Assembly: GCA_900635465.1 (NCBI GenBank)
Contig: LR134135.1
Location: 1,674,001 to 1,738,000 of the forward strand
Source of the DNA: Lelliottia amnigena
GTDB taxonomy: Bacteria; Pseudomonadota; Gammaproteobacteria; Enterobacterales; Enterobacteriaceae
DNA length: 64,000 nt
Direction: 5' to 3'
Position numbers and translations under genes: made by a program. This document shows positions 28,904 to 38,856 of this stretch, in pieces. Within the stretch, counting starts at the first letter, position 1. Each line of letters begins with the position of its first letter. Below the pieces are notes generated by a model. The model did no database searches. It was given only the letters and a program-made list of their open reading frames with translations, and was not told the origin of the DNA.

Positions 28904-29611
28904 ATGGAACTCTCCCCGCTAAAAGATACGCTTCGCATTGCACTTGTTGGCGATTATAACCACGATGTTATTGCTCACCAGGCTATCCCTTTAGCCATCG
29001 ATGATGCTGCCGCTGTGCTGGAAATAACAGCGGATTACGACTGGATCGCTACCACCGAGCTGCTCAGCCCCGAAGATTTAGTCGGCTACGACGCAATCTG
29101 GTTGGTTCCTGCAAGCCCCTATAAGAACGTTGATGGCGCCTTTATCGCTGCACGCTATGCCCGGGAAAACAGCATTCCGTTCCTGGGGACCTGCGGTGGA
29201 TTCCAGCATGCGTTAATTGAATATGCACGCAACGTGTTGGGTTGGGATGATGCGGCACATGCTGAAACGGACAGTGAGGGCAGAATGATGATCGCGCCGC
29301 TGACCTGTTCGCTGGTGGAAAAAACGGACACCATTGAATTGCGTGCGAATACGCTGATTGCTAAGGCTTACGGCCGGGAAGAGATTGAAGAAGGGTATCA
29401 CTGCAATTACGGCGTATCCCCTGAGTTCGCTCAAGAGCTGGAAAGCGGCGATATGCGCGTGACGGGCTGGGATGAGCAGGGAGAAATTCGGGCTGTAGAA
29501 CTGGTTACGCATCCATTCTTTGTGGCGACGCTGTTCCAGCATGAGCGCGGTGCGCTGGCCGGTCGACCTGTTCCTCTCGTTCAGGCAATGCTTTACGCCG
29601 CTCGCGGATAA
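28904..29611 (+). CDS. CTP synthase-related glutamine amidotransferase domain protein
   Basis: A free-standing GATase domain of the CTP synthase type without the synthetase half. It opens RIALVGDYNHDVIAHQAIPLA. The nucleophile is Cys97 in LGTCGGFQHALIE, and a late THPFFVATLFQHE supplies the His and Glu of the triad. The start is set at ATG 28904 (MELSPLKD) because GGAAC precedes it; an ATG at 28892 is also in frame. The substrate is unknown. Confidence 0.8.
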   Translation: MELSPLKDTLRIALVGDYNHDVIAHQAIPLAIDDAAAVLEITADYDWIATTELLSPEDLVGYDAIWLVPASPYKNVDGAFIAARYARENSIPFLGTCGGFQHALIEYARNVLGWDDAAHAETDSEGRMMIAPLTCSLVEKTDTIELRANTLIAKAYGREEIEEGYHCNYGVSPEFAQELESGDMRVTGWDEQGEIRAVELVTHPFFVATLFQHERGALAGRPVPLVQAMLYAARG

Positions 29612-29639
29612 AAGGCAGACGCTTTAGCCTGCCTTTTAT
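29609..29639. terminator. Bidirectional terminator between the amidotransferase gene and nimT
   Basis: AAAAGGCAG pairs with CTGCCTTTT around ACGCTTTAGC between two convergent genes, with A- and T-runs on either side. Confidence 0.8.
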
Positions 29640-29644
29640 CGTTT

Positions 29645-30832
29645 TTAGTCGGGCGCGATCTCTCTGTCGCGTCCGGCAAGCACACCACAAATAGCCATCA
29701 CCACAGCTGCCAGTGCGCAGGCAATAAGAGGAATGCGCCAGTCTCCCGCCGCATCGTGAATTTTACCCATCAACGGCGGCCCGCATGCAGCCAGCAGATA
29801 CCCCACCGATTGCGCCATTCCTGACAGCGCTGCTGCCTGGTGTGCTGATCCGGCACGCAGCCCGATAAAGGTGAGACCCAGAATCATGGTGGCCCCTGAC
29901 CCAAATCCAAAAATTAGCGTCCAGAGTATCGCCTGATCTGGAACAAACCAGAACCCCGCCGCGCTGACCGCGCACAGTAATGCCGTGAATCCAGCGATGC
30001 CGCGTTGGTCTTTAAGCCGATGCAACACCAACGGAACGGCAAGACCGGGCGCAGCCGTCGCCAGTTGTAACAAACCATGCATGGAACCTGCCTGCGTTTC
30101 GCTGTAGCCGTGGCTGAGTAAAATCGCCGGAAGCCAGCCGATAATCACATAATAAATCAGCGAGTTAATTCCCAAAAATATCGTCACCTGCCAGGCCAGG
30201 GGTGAGCGCCAGATCCCTCGGTTATGCAGCGCACGCGCACCGCTTAACGAGGCGGTGTGTTTCTGACGCCACTGCGGGAGCCACAGGAGCAAAGCGAGAA
30301 GCGGAAAGATCATCAGCGCCAGAAGCGCTCCGTGCCAGCCCGCGCCGCTCAATGCCAGCGGTACAATCATGGCCGATCCCAACGCTGCCGCCGCGCCCAT
30401 CGTCAGGGAATACGCGCCCGTGAGCTTTGCAACCTGGCCTGGAAAATCGCGCTTAATCAGGCCGGGCAACAGGACGTTCCCGAGGGCAATCCCGCAGCCG
30501 ATCACTGCCGTTCCGGCAAACAACAGCGTGGATGAGGGCAGGGAGCGAATACCAATGCCTGCGCAGATCAGCAGCAGAGCGATAAACAGACTGCGCTCCA
30601 TACCAATACGACGCGCCACGCCCGCAGCCAGAGGCGAAATCAGGGCAAACGCCAGCAGCGGCAGAGTGGTGAGCAGGCCCGTCTGGGCAGTGGTCAGGCC
30701 ATAGTCGTGACGAATAGTGTCCAACAACGGGGCCGCACCGGTAAATGTCACGCGTAACGTCGTGGCGATCATCAGCATACCGGCGATCAGCAGCAGTCGA
30801 TCTTTACCGGTGGAAGGGATGGCAGTAGTCAT
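29645..30832 (-). CDS. nimT: MFS exporter NimT (2-nitroimidazole/cyanate-type transporter)
   Basis: A 395-residue major facilitator with about 12 membrane segments. It resembles E. coli NimT (YeaN), which exports 2-nitroimidazole, and is related to CynX. The signature between TM2 and TM3 is GVARRIGMERSLF. It is divergent from nimR, with 99 bases between starts that contain both promoters, as in E. coli where NimR represses nimT. Confidence 0.9.
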   Translation of the reverse strand: MTTAIPSTGKDRLLLIAGMLMIATTLRVTFTGAAPLLDTIRHDYGLTTAQTGLLTTLPLLAFALISPLAAGVARRIGMERSLFIALLLICAGIGIRSLPSSTLLFAGTAVIGCGIALGNVLLPGLIKRDFPGQVAKLTGAYSLTMGAAAALGSAMIVPLALSGAGWHGALLALMIFPLLALLLWLPQWRQKHTASLSGARALHNRGIWRSPLAWQVTIFLGINSLIYYVIIGWLPAILLSHGYSETQAGSMHGLLQLATAAPGLAVPLVLHRLKDQRGIAGFTALLCAVSAAGFWFVPDQAILWTLIFGFGSGATMILGLTFIGLRAGSAHQAAALSGMAQSVGYLLAACGPPLMGKIHDAAGDWRIPLIACALAAVVMAICGVLAGRDREIAPD

Positions 30833-30931
30833 TATTTTCTCTTACCTCTTAACGAGTGCACACCATACCCGTTTCCCGTTGTGTTTGAATCAAGCTAAAA
30901 TGACAGATTATCGCTCATATCGGACAACATT

Positions 30932-31723
30932 ATGTTAGGTCTTGGACTCGACGGCTACGATCCAGACAGCCAGCACCATGCGGCAGTGGCGTTTCATATT
31001 CGCGTCGTGGAAGACGAGCAACGCATTCCGCGGCATCAGCATCGTAAAGGGCAATTGATCCTTGCCCTGCGTGGGGCGATTACCTGCGAAGTGGACAACG
31101 CCATGTGGATGGTACCGCCGCAATACGCGGTGTGGATACCCGGCCAGATCGTGCACAGTAACAAGGCAACGCCAGGGGCTCAGCTCTGTTTCCTGTTTAT
31201 TGAACCCGGCGCGGTGACGCTACCGGATCGCTGCTGCACGCTTAAAATCTCTCCGCTGGTGCGCGAGTTAATCCTGACGCTGGCGAGCAAAACAGCGGGT
31301 CAGCTAGCGCTCCCCGCGACGTCCAGGCTGACGGATGTGCTCTTCGATGAAATCCCACAGCAGCCGCAGGAGCAGCTGCAGCTCCCTGTTTCACCCCATC
31401 CGAAAATCCGCATGATGAGCAACACGATGGCGGAGCAACCCGCCGAATGGCAGACGCTGGCGCAATGGGCCAGCCACTTTGCGATGAGTGAGCGCAATCT
31501 GGCGCGGCTGGTGGTGAAGGAGACAGGGCTCAGCTTTCGCCGCTGGCGGCATCAACTGCAGCTGATCGTCGCGTTACAATTGCTGATTAGCGGCAAATCG
31601 GTCCAGCAGGTGGCGCAGTCACTCGGCTATGACTCCACCACGGCATTTATCACGATGTTCAGGAAAGGACTGGGGCAAACGCCGGGGCGCTATATCGCCA
31701 GTCTGTCTACGACTTCCCGATAA
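30932..31723 (+). CDS. nimR: AraC-family repressor NimR
   Basis: A 263-residue AraC-family regulator with an N-terminal cupin-like sensor ([15 protein letters not shown]) and a C-terminal double helix-turn-helix ([16 protein letters not shown] and [17 protein letters not shown]). In E. coli NimR (YeaM) represses nimT and itself. Its 3' end overlaps the convergent yeaL gene by 17 bases. Confidence 0.9.
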   Translation: MLGLGLDGYDPDSQHHAAVAFHIRVVEDEQRIPRHQHRKGQLILALRGAITCEVDNAMWMVPPQYAVWIPGQIVHSNKATPGAQLCFLFIEPGAVTLPDRCCTLKISPLVRELILTLASKTAGQLALPATSRLTDVLFDEIPQQPQEQLQLPVSPHPKIRMMSNTMAEQPAEWQTLAQWASHFAMSERNLARLVVKETGLSFRRWRHQLQLIVALQLLISGKSVQQVAQSLGYDSTTAFITMFRKGLGQTPGRYIASLSTTSR

Positions 31724-32153
31724 ACAGTGAAACCAGTCCGGCGGCAATTAGCGGACCAACAGGAACACCGCGGAACAGCGCCACGCCCAGAACGGTCCCG
31801 ACCAGTAAACCGGCGACCAGAGACGGCTGGGAACTCATCAGCGTCACACCACGCCCGCCGAGCCACGAGACGAATACGCCCACGGCGATGGCGATCAGCG
31901 ATTTCCAGTTCACAAAGGAGTGTAAAAGTGTGGATGCCGGTAATGTGCCGCTGGCGATAGGGGCCATCACGCCGATGGTCAGAATAATTATCCCGATAGT
32001 GAGGCCTTGTTTTTCTATCCAGGGGAAGAAGGTATTCAGCGGCGTGACGCGCACGATAATCAGCACCAGAATTGAAATCGCGACCGTGGTGTTGTGACTG
32101 ATAAAGCCGAGTGCGGCCAGAGCCAGCAGGATCAGCAGGGTAGGGTCAAACAT
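31707..32153 (-). CDS. yeaL: UPF0756 membrane protein YeaL
   Basis: A 148-residue inner-membrane protein with about four hydrophobic segments, the same length as E. coli YeaL. The sequences [20 protein letters not shown] and [20 protein letters not shown] are family hallmarks. The function is unknown. A terminator-like hairpin lies just upstream on the same strand. Confidence 0.92.
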   Translation of the reverse strand: MFDPTLLILLALAALGFISHNTTVAISILVLIIVRVTPLNTFFPWIEKQGLTIGIIILTIGVMAPIASGTLPASTLLHSFVNWKSLIAIAVGVFVSWLGGRGVTLMSSQPSLVAGLLVGTVLGVALFRGVPVGPLIAAGLVSLFIGKS

Positions 32154-32169
32154 AAAGGGTTCCTTGCCA

Positions 32170-32196
32170 AAAAAAAGTAAGCCTGCTTACTTTACC
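32170..32196 (-). terminator. Hairpin with T-run upstream of yeaL
   Basis: On the minus strand AAAGTAAG-CAGG-CTTACTTT is followed by more T residues (32170-32196), like an intrinsic terminator 20 bases before the yeaL ATG. It could end a transcript from yeaK that runs antisense to yoaI, act as a yeaL attenuator, or be an operator (the core GTAAGC/GCTTAC is a palindrome). Confidence 0.5.
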
Positions 32197-32468
32197 TTCA
32201 ACGGCGTGATTAAAAAGGCTTTTATCAAAAAATCAGTTTTATTTATGCCGTTGCCAGAAGATGCGTGATTAACACTTTCCCCGGTGCGCTGTCAGGAGGC
32301 TTTACTCAAAAAAGGGCTTTACCCGTTTCGATGTGGACATCAACGCCAGGGGACATGTTGCCGGGAAACCGGCCGGAATAAAGGAAATCGGCGTTGAGGT
32401 TGCGACGAGGAAGTTATTTTTTCCGGAATCGTTACTGCGGCCATATTTTTCATCAGAATGACCTGATA

Positions 32469-32486
32469 GTGTCATGCCGCTGTCAT
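32469..32486 (+). promoter_or_regulatory. Pho box upstream of yoaI
   Basis: GTGTCAT-GCCG-CTGTCAT has the 7-4-7 architecture of a PhoB binding site (CTGTCAT-N4-CTGTCAT) with one mismatch. TAAAAA ten bases later could be the -10 element. E. coli yoaI is reported to respond to PhoR-PhoB. The site is seen here; the regulation is inferred. Confidence 0.65.
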
Positions 32487-32533
32487 TAAGGGACAGTAAA
32501 AAGGATAGACAGAGCAAAAAAGGAGGAATCAAT

Positions 32534-32638
32534 ATGCACGATCAAATGTTTATTGAGACGCTGATTATATCGTCCTCATTTTTTACCATTGCGATGATTA
32601 TTGTGGCTTCCGTGATATTTCTTGAGAAACACGACTGA
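32534..32638 (+). CDS. yoaI: Small membrane protein YoaI, 34 residues
   Basis: The frame [20 protein letters not shown] to EKHD has one membrane helix and the same length and N-terminus as E. coli YoaI (MNDQMFVETLII). AGGAGG lies at good spacing before the ATG. YoaI is a stress-linked small protein in E. coli connected to two-component signalling. A Pho box lies 48-65 bases upstream. The remaining DNA from 32197 to 32468 shows no gene. Confidence 0.88.
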   Translation: MHDQMFIETLIISSSFFTIAMIIVASVIFLEKHD

Positions 32639-32661
32639 CACACGTGCCAGTCGTTGCAAGA

Positions 32662-33159
32662 TTATCGACGAAAAGTCACCAACTCAGGTTGAGCAATTCG
32701 CAGGTAATCGGCGGTGTTCATAATCACTGATTTTTCGAGCAGTCCCGCGTTAAACGCAATTTCGTCGAAACGTTCAAACAGCAACGGATCGGCAACCAGC
32801 GTTAACTGCGGATGAAAGCTGAACGGTGGAATTGCACCAAAGACGCACGCGGTGAGGTTGTCGACTTCTGCCGGGCTGGCGAGCGATGCTTTACTCCCGC
32901 CAAAATGGCTGGCGAGTTGGCTCAGGTCTGCCTGCTGATCGGCAGCGAGAATGGCCAGAACGTGTCTGTTTACACCATGACCTTTGACTTTGCACACCAG
33001 CGCTTTTGCCCCCTGGCCCAAATCGGTACCGCGAATTTCACTCACCGCTTCGCATTTCCCCACGGCTTCATGCTCCACAACCCGAAATTGAGCGCCATGC
33101 TCCGTTAGCAGTGCGATCAGTTGCTGGTGGGTTGTTGTATCTTTTATCATTTCCGACAT
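32662..33159 (-). CDS. yeaK: Aminoacyl-tRNA deacylase YeaK (YbaK/ProX fold)
   Basis: A 165-residue YbaK-domain protein. Members hydrolyse mischarged aminoacyl-tRNAs in trans, and E. coli YeaK is such an editing enzyme. The conserved Lys in ALVCKVKGHG and the GAIPPFSFHP loop of the family are present. The starts MSEMIKD at 33159 and MIKD at 33150 are both possible. It lies between yoaI and the cyclase gene. Confidence 0.88.
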   Translation of the reverse strand: MSEMIKDTTTHQQLIALLTEHGAQFRVVEHEAVGKCEAVSEIRGTDLGQGAKALVCKVKGHGVNRHVLAILAADQQADLSQLASHFGGSKASLASPAEVDNLTACVFGAIPPFSFHPQLTLVADPLLFERFDEIAFNAGLLEKSVIMNTADYLRIAQPELVTFRR

Positions 33160-33309
33160 GGCTATATTGCTTGTGATATTTGAATACAGGACTCATACGT
33201 TAGCACAGGTTATTCATAAAAAACCAATTATAAATATACCTGCTCTGACAAAACTAAATACATAGTTCGTTACTCTTTGGCCAGTTATTAATTTGTGCCA
33301 GGAGTAGTG

Positions 33310-34206
33310 ATGAATCGGAAATTCAAAGAGATTGATACGACCATTCGTGAGTTGAACCATTCGACGGATGCACATTTTAAATGGTTGGTAAATATACTAC
33401 GGTTTGTTGCCCGGCGAGATGTTTTATTATCAGACCTGACGTGCGATGATGCACATAATTTTTGTGATTTTGGCTATTGGCTAAATACGCAATTACAAGA
33501 TGATAAAGAGGGCAGGAATTATCTTCTTGATATTAACACTAAACACATTCATGTGCATAAGATGTGTCGCCAGCTTATAAAAACAATTGAGGACGGCGGA
33601 CACAGCAATGCACCATTTGATGATTTCGAGACGGCACTACTGGTATTTTCAGCCTCAGTGTCTCGCTATAAAGGGCACTTGCTTCAACTACGTACCAGCT
33701 ATGATGCGTTGACCGGTCTGCCCTTGAGGCGAGTCCTTGATGAGTCATTTGACAGCATGAATGACGAGTTGGGTGATGCGGGATTATATTTGCTTCTGTT
33801 GGATGTCGATCATTTTAAAAAGATTAATGATAACTACGGACATTTAACAGGAGATGCTGTTTTGCGGTCATTAGCCCTTAATCTGGAAAATAATATCCGG
33901 CGTGCAGAATCTGTTTATCGCTATGGAGGGGAAGAGTTTATTATTCTGCTCCAGGCCGGCAGTGACAGAGAGGCAACTGAGGCGGCAGAACGTATACGCC
34001 GGGTAATAGCGGCATCAGAGGCCGTAGCAGGCGATCACAGAGTTAAAATTACCTTTAGTTCAGGACTGACGCGTGTCAATCGTGGTGAAGCACTGCGAGA
34101 AGTGATGGAAAGAGCGGATGTGGCGCTTTATAAAGGCAAGCAGAGCGGAAGGAATTGCACGATCCTGATTAATAAAAACTTGGATTGTATTAATGTGAGT
34201 CATTAA
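33310..34206 (+). CDS. Diguanylate cyclase with zinc-sensing CZB domain (DgcZ-like)
   Basis: A 298-residue protein. The N-terminal CZB domain has the zinc ligands His22, Cys52, His79 and His83, the same numbering as E. coli DgcZ (YdeH), which zinc inhibits. The C-terminal GGDEF domain carries GGEEF at 206-210 and an RxxE instead of the RxxD inhibitory site before it. It makes cyclic di-GMP. The start at ATG 33310 follows GGAG and keeps the DgcZ numbering; a GTG at 33295 is unlikely. E. coli has yeaI/yeaJ cyclases at this position, so the cyclase type differs here. Confidence 0.88.
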   Translation: MNRKFKEIDTTIRELNHSTDAHFKWLVNILRFVARRDVLLSDLTCDDAHNFCDFGYWLNTQLQDDKEGRNYLLDINTKHIHVHKMCRQLIKTIEDGGHSNAPFDDFETALLVFSASVSRYKGHLLQLRTSYDALTGLPLRRVLDESFDSMNDELGDAGLYLLLLDVDHFKKINDNYGHLTGDAVLRSLALNLENNIRRAESVYRYGGEEFIILLQAGSDREATEAAERIRRVIAASEAVAGDHRVKITFSSGLTRVNRGEALREVMERADVALYKGKQSGRNCTILINKNLDCINVSH

Positions 34207-34208
34207 GA

Positions 34209-34236
34209 AAACAGCCAGCAATCAATGCTGGCTGTT
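34209..34236. terminator. Bidirectional terminator between the cyclase and yeaH
   Basis: ACAGCCAGCA and TGCTGGCTGT form a perfect 10-bp stem around ATCAA, between two convergent genes. A T-containing tail follows on the plus strand and T residues (GTTTTCTT) on the minus strand. Confidence 0.8.
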
Positions 34237-34239
34237 ATA

Positions 34240-35550
<1,311 letters not shown>

Positions 35551-35561
35551 TTATGCGGTCC

Positions 35562-35643
35562 CCGTAAGGCCGGAAAAACGGCGTCTGTCCGGCTTACGGT
35601 TTACCTATTTTGTTAGCCCGACAGCAGAACTGCCGGGCAATTT
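35562..35643. repeat. REP-like palindrome and second hairpin between yeaG and yeaH
   Basis: CCGTAAGGCCGGA (about 35562-35573) pairs with TCCGGCTTACGG (35588-35599), like enteric REP elements. A second hairpin, GCCCG/CGGGC, lies near 35618-35640. Such structures inside an operon often stabilise the upstream mRNA and reduce downstream expression, here favouring YeaG over YeaH. Confidence 0.6.
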
Positions 35644-35652
35644 TCTGGACTG

Positions 35653-37587
35653 TTATGACGATTTACGCACGCGCAGATACCATTCACACAGCAAACGCAC
35701 CTGCTTGCGGGTATAGCCTTTCTCCATCATGCGGTCGACAAAATCGTCGTGTTTTTTCTGCTCGTCGGTTGAGGTTTTGGCATTGAACGAAATGACCGGC
35801 AACAGCTCTTCGGTATTGGAGAACATTTTCTTCTCAATAACCGTGCGCAGTTTTTCGTAGCTGGTCCAGTTCGGATTACGTCCGCTGTTATGCGCTCTGG
35901 CACGCAGGACAAAGTTGACGATTTCGTTACGGAAGTCTTTCGGATTACTGATCCCGGCAGGCTTCTCAATTTTTTCAAGCTCTGCGTTCAGGGATTCGCG
36001 GTCAAACAGCTGACCGGTATCCGGATCGCGATATTCTTGATCCTGAATCCAGAAATCCGCATACGTGACGTAACGGTCGAAAATGTTCTGTCCGTATTCG
36101 GAATAGGATTCCAGATAGGCGGTCTGGATCTCTTTGCCGATAAACTCGGCGTATTTCGGGATCAGATAGCCTTTGAGGAACTCAAGATAGCGTTCTGCCA
36201 GCTCTTGCGGGAACTGCTCGCGTTCGATCTGCTGTTCGAGCACGTAGAACAGATGTACCGGGTTGGCCGCCACTTCAGCGTGATCGAAGTTGAACACGCG
36301 GGAGAGGATTTTAAATGCGAACCGCGTGGACAATCCGTTCATCCCTTCGTCGACACCGGCGTAGTCGCGATACTCCTGATAGGACTTCGCTTTCGGATCG
36401 GTGTCTTTCAGGCTTTCACCGTCATAGACGCGCATTTTTGAATAAATGCTGGAGTTTTCTGGCTCTTTCAGACGCGACAGAATCGAGAAGCGCGACAGGG
36501 TTTCCAGTGTCCCTGGGGCACAAGGCGCATGCACCAGCTCACTGTGGTTGAGCAGTTTTTCGTAAATTTTGATCTCTTCGGAGATCCGCAGGCAATAAGG
36601 CACTTTGACAATGTAAACACGGTCAAGGAACGCCTCGTTGTTTTTGTTATTTCTGAACGTCACCCATTCTGATTCGTTCGAGTGCGCCAGAATGATCCCG
36701 TTGAACGGCAGGGCAGAGATACCCTCTGTCCCGTTGTAGTTCCCTTCCTGCGTGGCCGTCAGCAGTGGGTGCAGCACCTTAATCGGCGCTTTGAACATCT
36801 CGACGAATTCCATCACGCCCTGGTTTGCCCGGCACAACGCACCGGAATAGCCGTAGGCATCCGGGTCGTTTTGCGCGTGGTGTTCCAGTTTACGAATGTC
36901 GACTTTACCGACCAGCGCAGAGATGTCCTGGTTGTTCTCATCACCAGGCTCCGTTTTCGCGATCGCAATCTGTTCCAGAATTGAAGGCCAGACTTTCACC
37001 ACGCGGAACTTGGTGATGTCACCGCCGAATTCGTGCAGGCGTTTTGCCGCCCATGGCGACATGATGGTGCCCAGATAGCGGCGCGGAACGCCAAATTCTT
37101 TTTCCAGAATCTGCGCATCTTCCTGCGGATTGAACAGGCACAGCGGGTGATCGTTGACCGGACTGCGTTCGCCGTTGGCGCTCAACACATAAATCGGTAC
37201 GCGCTGCATCAGCGCTTTCAGTCGTTCCGCCAGGGACGATTTACCGCCGCCCACCGGACCCAGTAAATAAAGGATCTGTTTCTTCTCTTCAAGGCCTTGA
37301 GCGGCGTGTTTCAGGTAAGAAACAATCTGCTCGATGGCATCTTCCATGCCGTAAAATTCTTCAAACGCGGGGTATCGTGCAACTACACGATTCGAAAAGA
37401 GACGGGAGAGCCGTGGTTCGAGCGCCGTGTCGACCATGTTAGGCTCACCAATAGCCATCAATAGCCTTTCTGCCGCATTAGCATAGGCACTGCGATCTTG
37501 CCGACAAATGGTAAGAAACTCCTGCAGTGTGAACTCTTCGTCCTTGGCAGCTTCGTAGCGCTGGCGATAGTGATCGAATATATTCAT
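35653..37587 (-). CDS. yeaG: Serine protein kinase YeaG (PrkA family)
   Basis: A 644-residue protein with an AAA domain (Walker A GPVGGGKSS near residue 110) and a C-terminal PrkA kinase domain, nearly identical to E. coli YeaG. It phosphorylates proteins during starvation and affects nitrogen-stress survival and RpoS-dependent behaviour. The start is ATG 37587 (MNIFDHYRQRY). A sigma-54 promoter lies about 100 bases upstream, consistent with nitrogen control. Confidence 0.96.
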   Translation of the reverse strand: MNIFDHYRQRYEAAKDEEFTLQEFLTICRQDRSAYANAAERLLMAIGEPNMVDTALEPRLSRLFSNRVVARYPAFEEFYGMEDAIEQIVSYLKHAAQGLEEKKQILYLLGPVGGGKSSLAERLKALMQRVPIYVLSANGERSPVNDHPLCLFNPQEDAQILEKEFGVPRRYLGTIMSPWAAKRLHEFGGDITKFRVVKVWPSILEQIAIAKTEPGDENNQDISALVGKVDIRKLEHHAQNDPDAYGYSGALCRANQGVMEFVEMFKAPIKVLHPLLTATQEGNYNGTEGISALPFNGIILAHSNESEWVTFRNNKNNEAFLDRVYIVKVPYCLRISEEIKIYEKLLNHSELVHAPCAPGTLETLSRFSILSRLKEPENSSIYSKMRVYDGESLKDTDPKAKSYQEYRDYAGVDEGMNGLSTRFAFKILSRVFNFDHAEVAANPVHLFYVLEQQIEREQFPQELAERYLEFLKGYLIPKYAEFIGKEIQTAYLESYSEYGQNIFDRYVTYADFWIQDQEYRDPDTGQLFDRESLNAELEKIEKPAGISNPKDFRNEIVNFVLRARAHNSGRNPNWTSYEKLRTVIEKKMFSNTEELLPVISFNAKTSTDEQKKHDDFVDRMMEKGYTRKQVRLLCEWYLRVRKSS

Positions 37588-37683
37588 GGCATGCCGTCCT
37601 TTCGTTTTTAGCACAGGAAAAGAGCCGTTCGTATGAATAGTGGAGGCTCCTGGAAGAAAAACCGTCGCATCTCACTGTCTAAG

Positions 37684-37701
37684 CAGCAACCCGTGTGCCA
37701 G
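37684..37701 (-). promoter_or_regulatory. Sigma-54 promoter of yeaGH
   Basis: On the minus strand TGGCAC (37700-37695), five bases, TTGCT (37689-37685) match the -24/-12 consensus TGGCAC-N5-TTGCW. It is about 100 bases before yeaG. An imperfect repeat GGCATGCAAG/TTGCAAATGCC about 50-85 bases further upstream could bind an activator such as NtrC. The rest of 37760-38018 is AT-rich and holds the mipA promoter. Confidence 0.78.
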
Positions 37702-38018
37702 GTCTGACGCTCACAACCGCAGGGTGTTCAGGCATTCATCTTCTTAAAATTAAGCGTAGATGGCATTTGCAAAACTTGCATGCCTGCAAAAACTAATTTC
37801 AATGACATATCAATAACTCATCCGAATAATTAGCCGATGAAATAAGCATAAAATGTCAGGTTTCATCCAGGCGTCACAGAATTGAAAGGAGCCGGTCATC
37901 TTAAACAATGAAAATAATCGGTTAATCAAACTCATTAGCAGGCAAAAAATTTTGGGATGTTTAGCAAGGGCGGTTACACTTCAAGCGCTGATTATTTGAC
38001 TACAGGAAAGAATGGATT

Positions 38019-38765
38019 GTGACCAAACTCAAACTTCTTGCATTGGGCGTTCTTGTCGCCACCGCTGCGAGCACCGTGCACGCTGAAGGTAAAATGTCCC
38101 TCGGCGCCGGCGTGGGTGTGATCAATAGCCCATACAAACAGTATGATCGTGACGTTTACCCGGTCCCGGTTATTACCTATGAAGGTGACAACTTCTGGTT
38201 CCGTGGTCTTGGCGGCGGTTACTATCTGTGGAATGACGAGGCGGATAAGCTCTCTGTCATGGCCTACTTTGATCCGATGCACTTTAAGCCGGGCGACAGC
38301 GACAGCCGCGCCCTACGCCAGCTCGATAAACGCAAAAGCACCATGATGGCGGGGCTTTCCTACGTTCATAACACCCAATATGGTTTCCTTCGCACCTCGA
38401 TTGCGGGCGACACGCTGGACAATAGCAACGGTTTCATCTGGGATTTGGCGTGGCTTTACCGTTATACGAACGGCGGCCTGACGCTGACGCCAGGCATCGG
38501 CGTGGATTACAGCAGCGAAAACTACAACGACTACTATTATGGGGTGTCTCATAAAGAGTCGAATCGCAGCGGCCTGAAAAGTTACGATGCGGACGACGGC
38601 TGGAGCCCTTACCTGGAACTGACCGCGAGCTATAAATTCGCCAGTGACTGGAATGTGTACGCCACCACTCGTTATTCCCGTGTGAGCGATGAAGTTAAAG
38701 ACAGCCCAATGGTCGACAAGTCCTGGTCCGGTCTGTTCTCAACGGGTGTGACTTACAGTTTCTGA
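38019..38765 (+). CDS. mipA: MltA-interacting outer-membrane protein MipA
   Basis: MipA (OmpV family) is an outer-membrane beta-barrel that scaffolds MltA and PBP1B in murein synthesis. The start is GTG 38019 after AGGAAAG, as MTKLKLLALG. The signal peptide ends VHA at residue 22. Alternating beta strands and a terminal aromatic (VTYSF) are typical of outer-membrane barrels. Length is 248 residues, as in E. coli. A strong terminator follows. Confidence 0.95.
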   Translation: MTKLKLLALGVLVATAASTVHAEGKMSLGAGVGVINSPYKQYDRDVYPVPVITYEGDNFWFRGLGGGYYLWNDEADKLSVMAYFDPMHFKPGDSDSRALRQLDKRKSTMMAGLSYVHNTQYGFLRTSIAGDTLDNSNGFIWDLAWLYRYTNGGLTLTPGIGVDYSSENYNDYYYGVSHKESNRSGLKSYDADDGWSPYLELTASYKFASDWNVYATTRYSRVSDEVKDSPMVDKSWSGLFSTGVTYSF

Positions 38766-38798
38766 TTGCGCACTTATACAGTGCATTTTATGCATCAC

Positions 38799-38826
38799 AA
38801 CGGGGCGCTTGCGCCCCGTTTGTTTT
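38799..38826 (+). terminator. Intrinsic terminator of mipA
   Basis: ACGGGGCGC-TT-GCGCCCCGT followed by TTGTTTT, 35 bases after the mipA stop. Confidence 0.88.
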
Positions 38827-38856
38827 ACGGTGGTGCAGAGAAAACAGGAGAGACGA

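Noticed and set aside
32302-32532. Minus-strand ORF ([19 protein letters not shown]...) opposite yoaI's leader
   Set aside because: It has a hydrophobic start but no ribosome site, and it covers the Pho box and promoter; probably chance.
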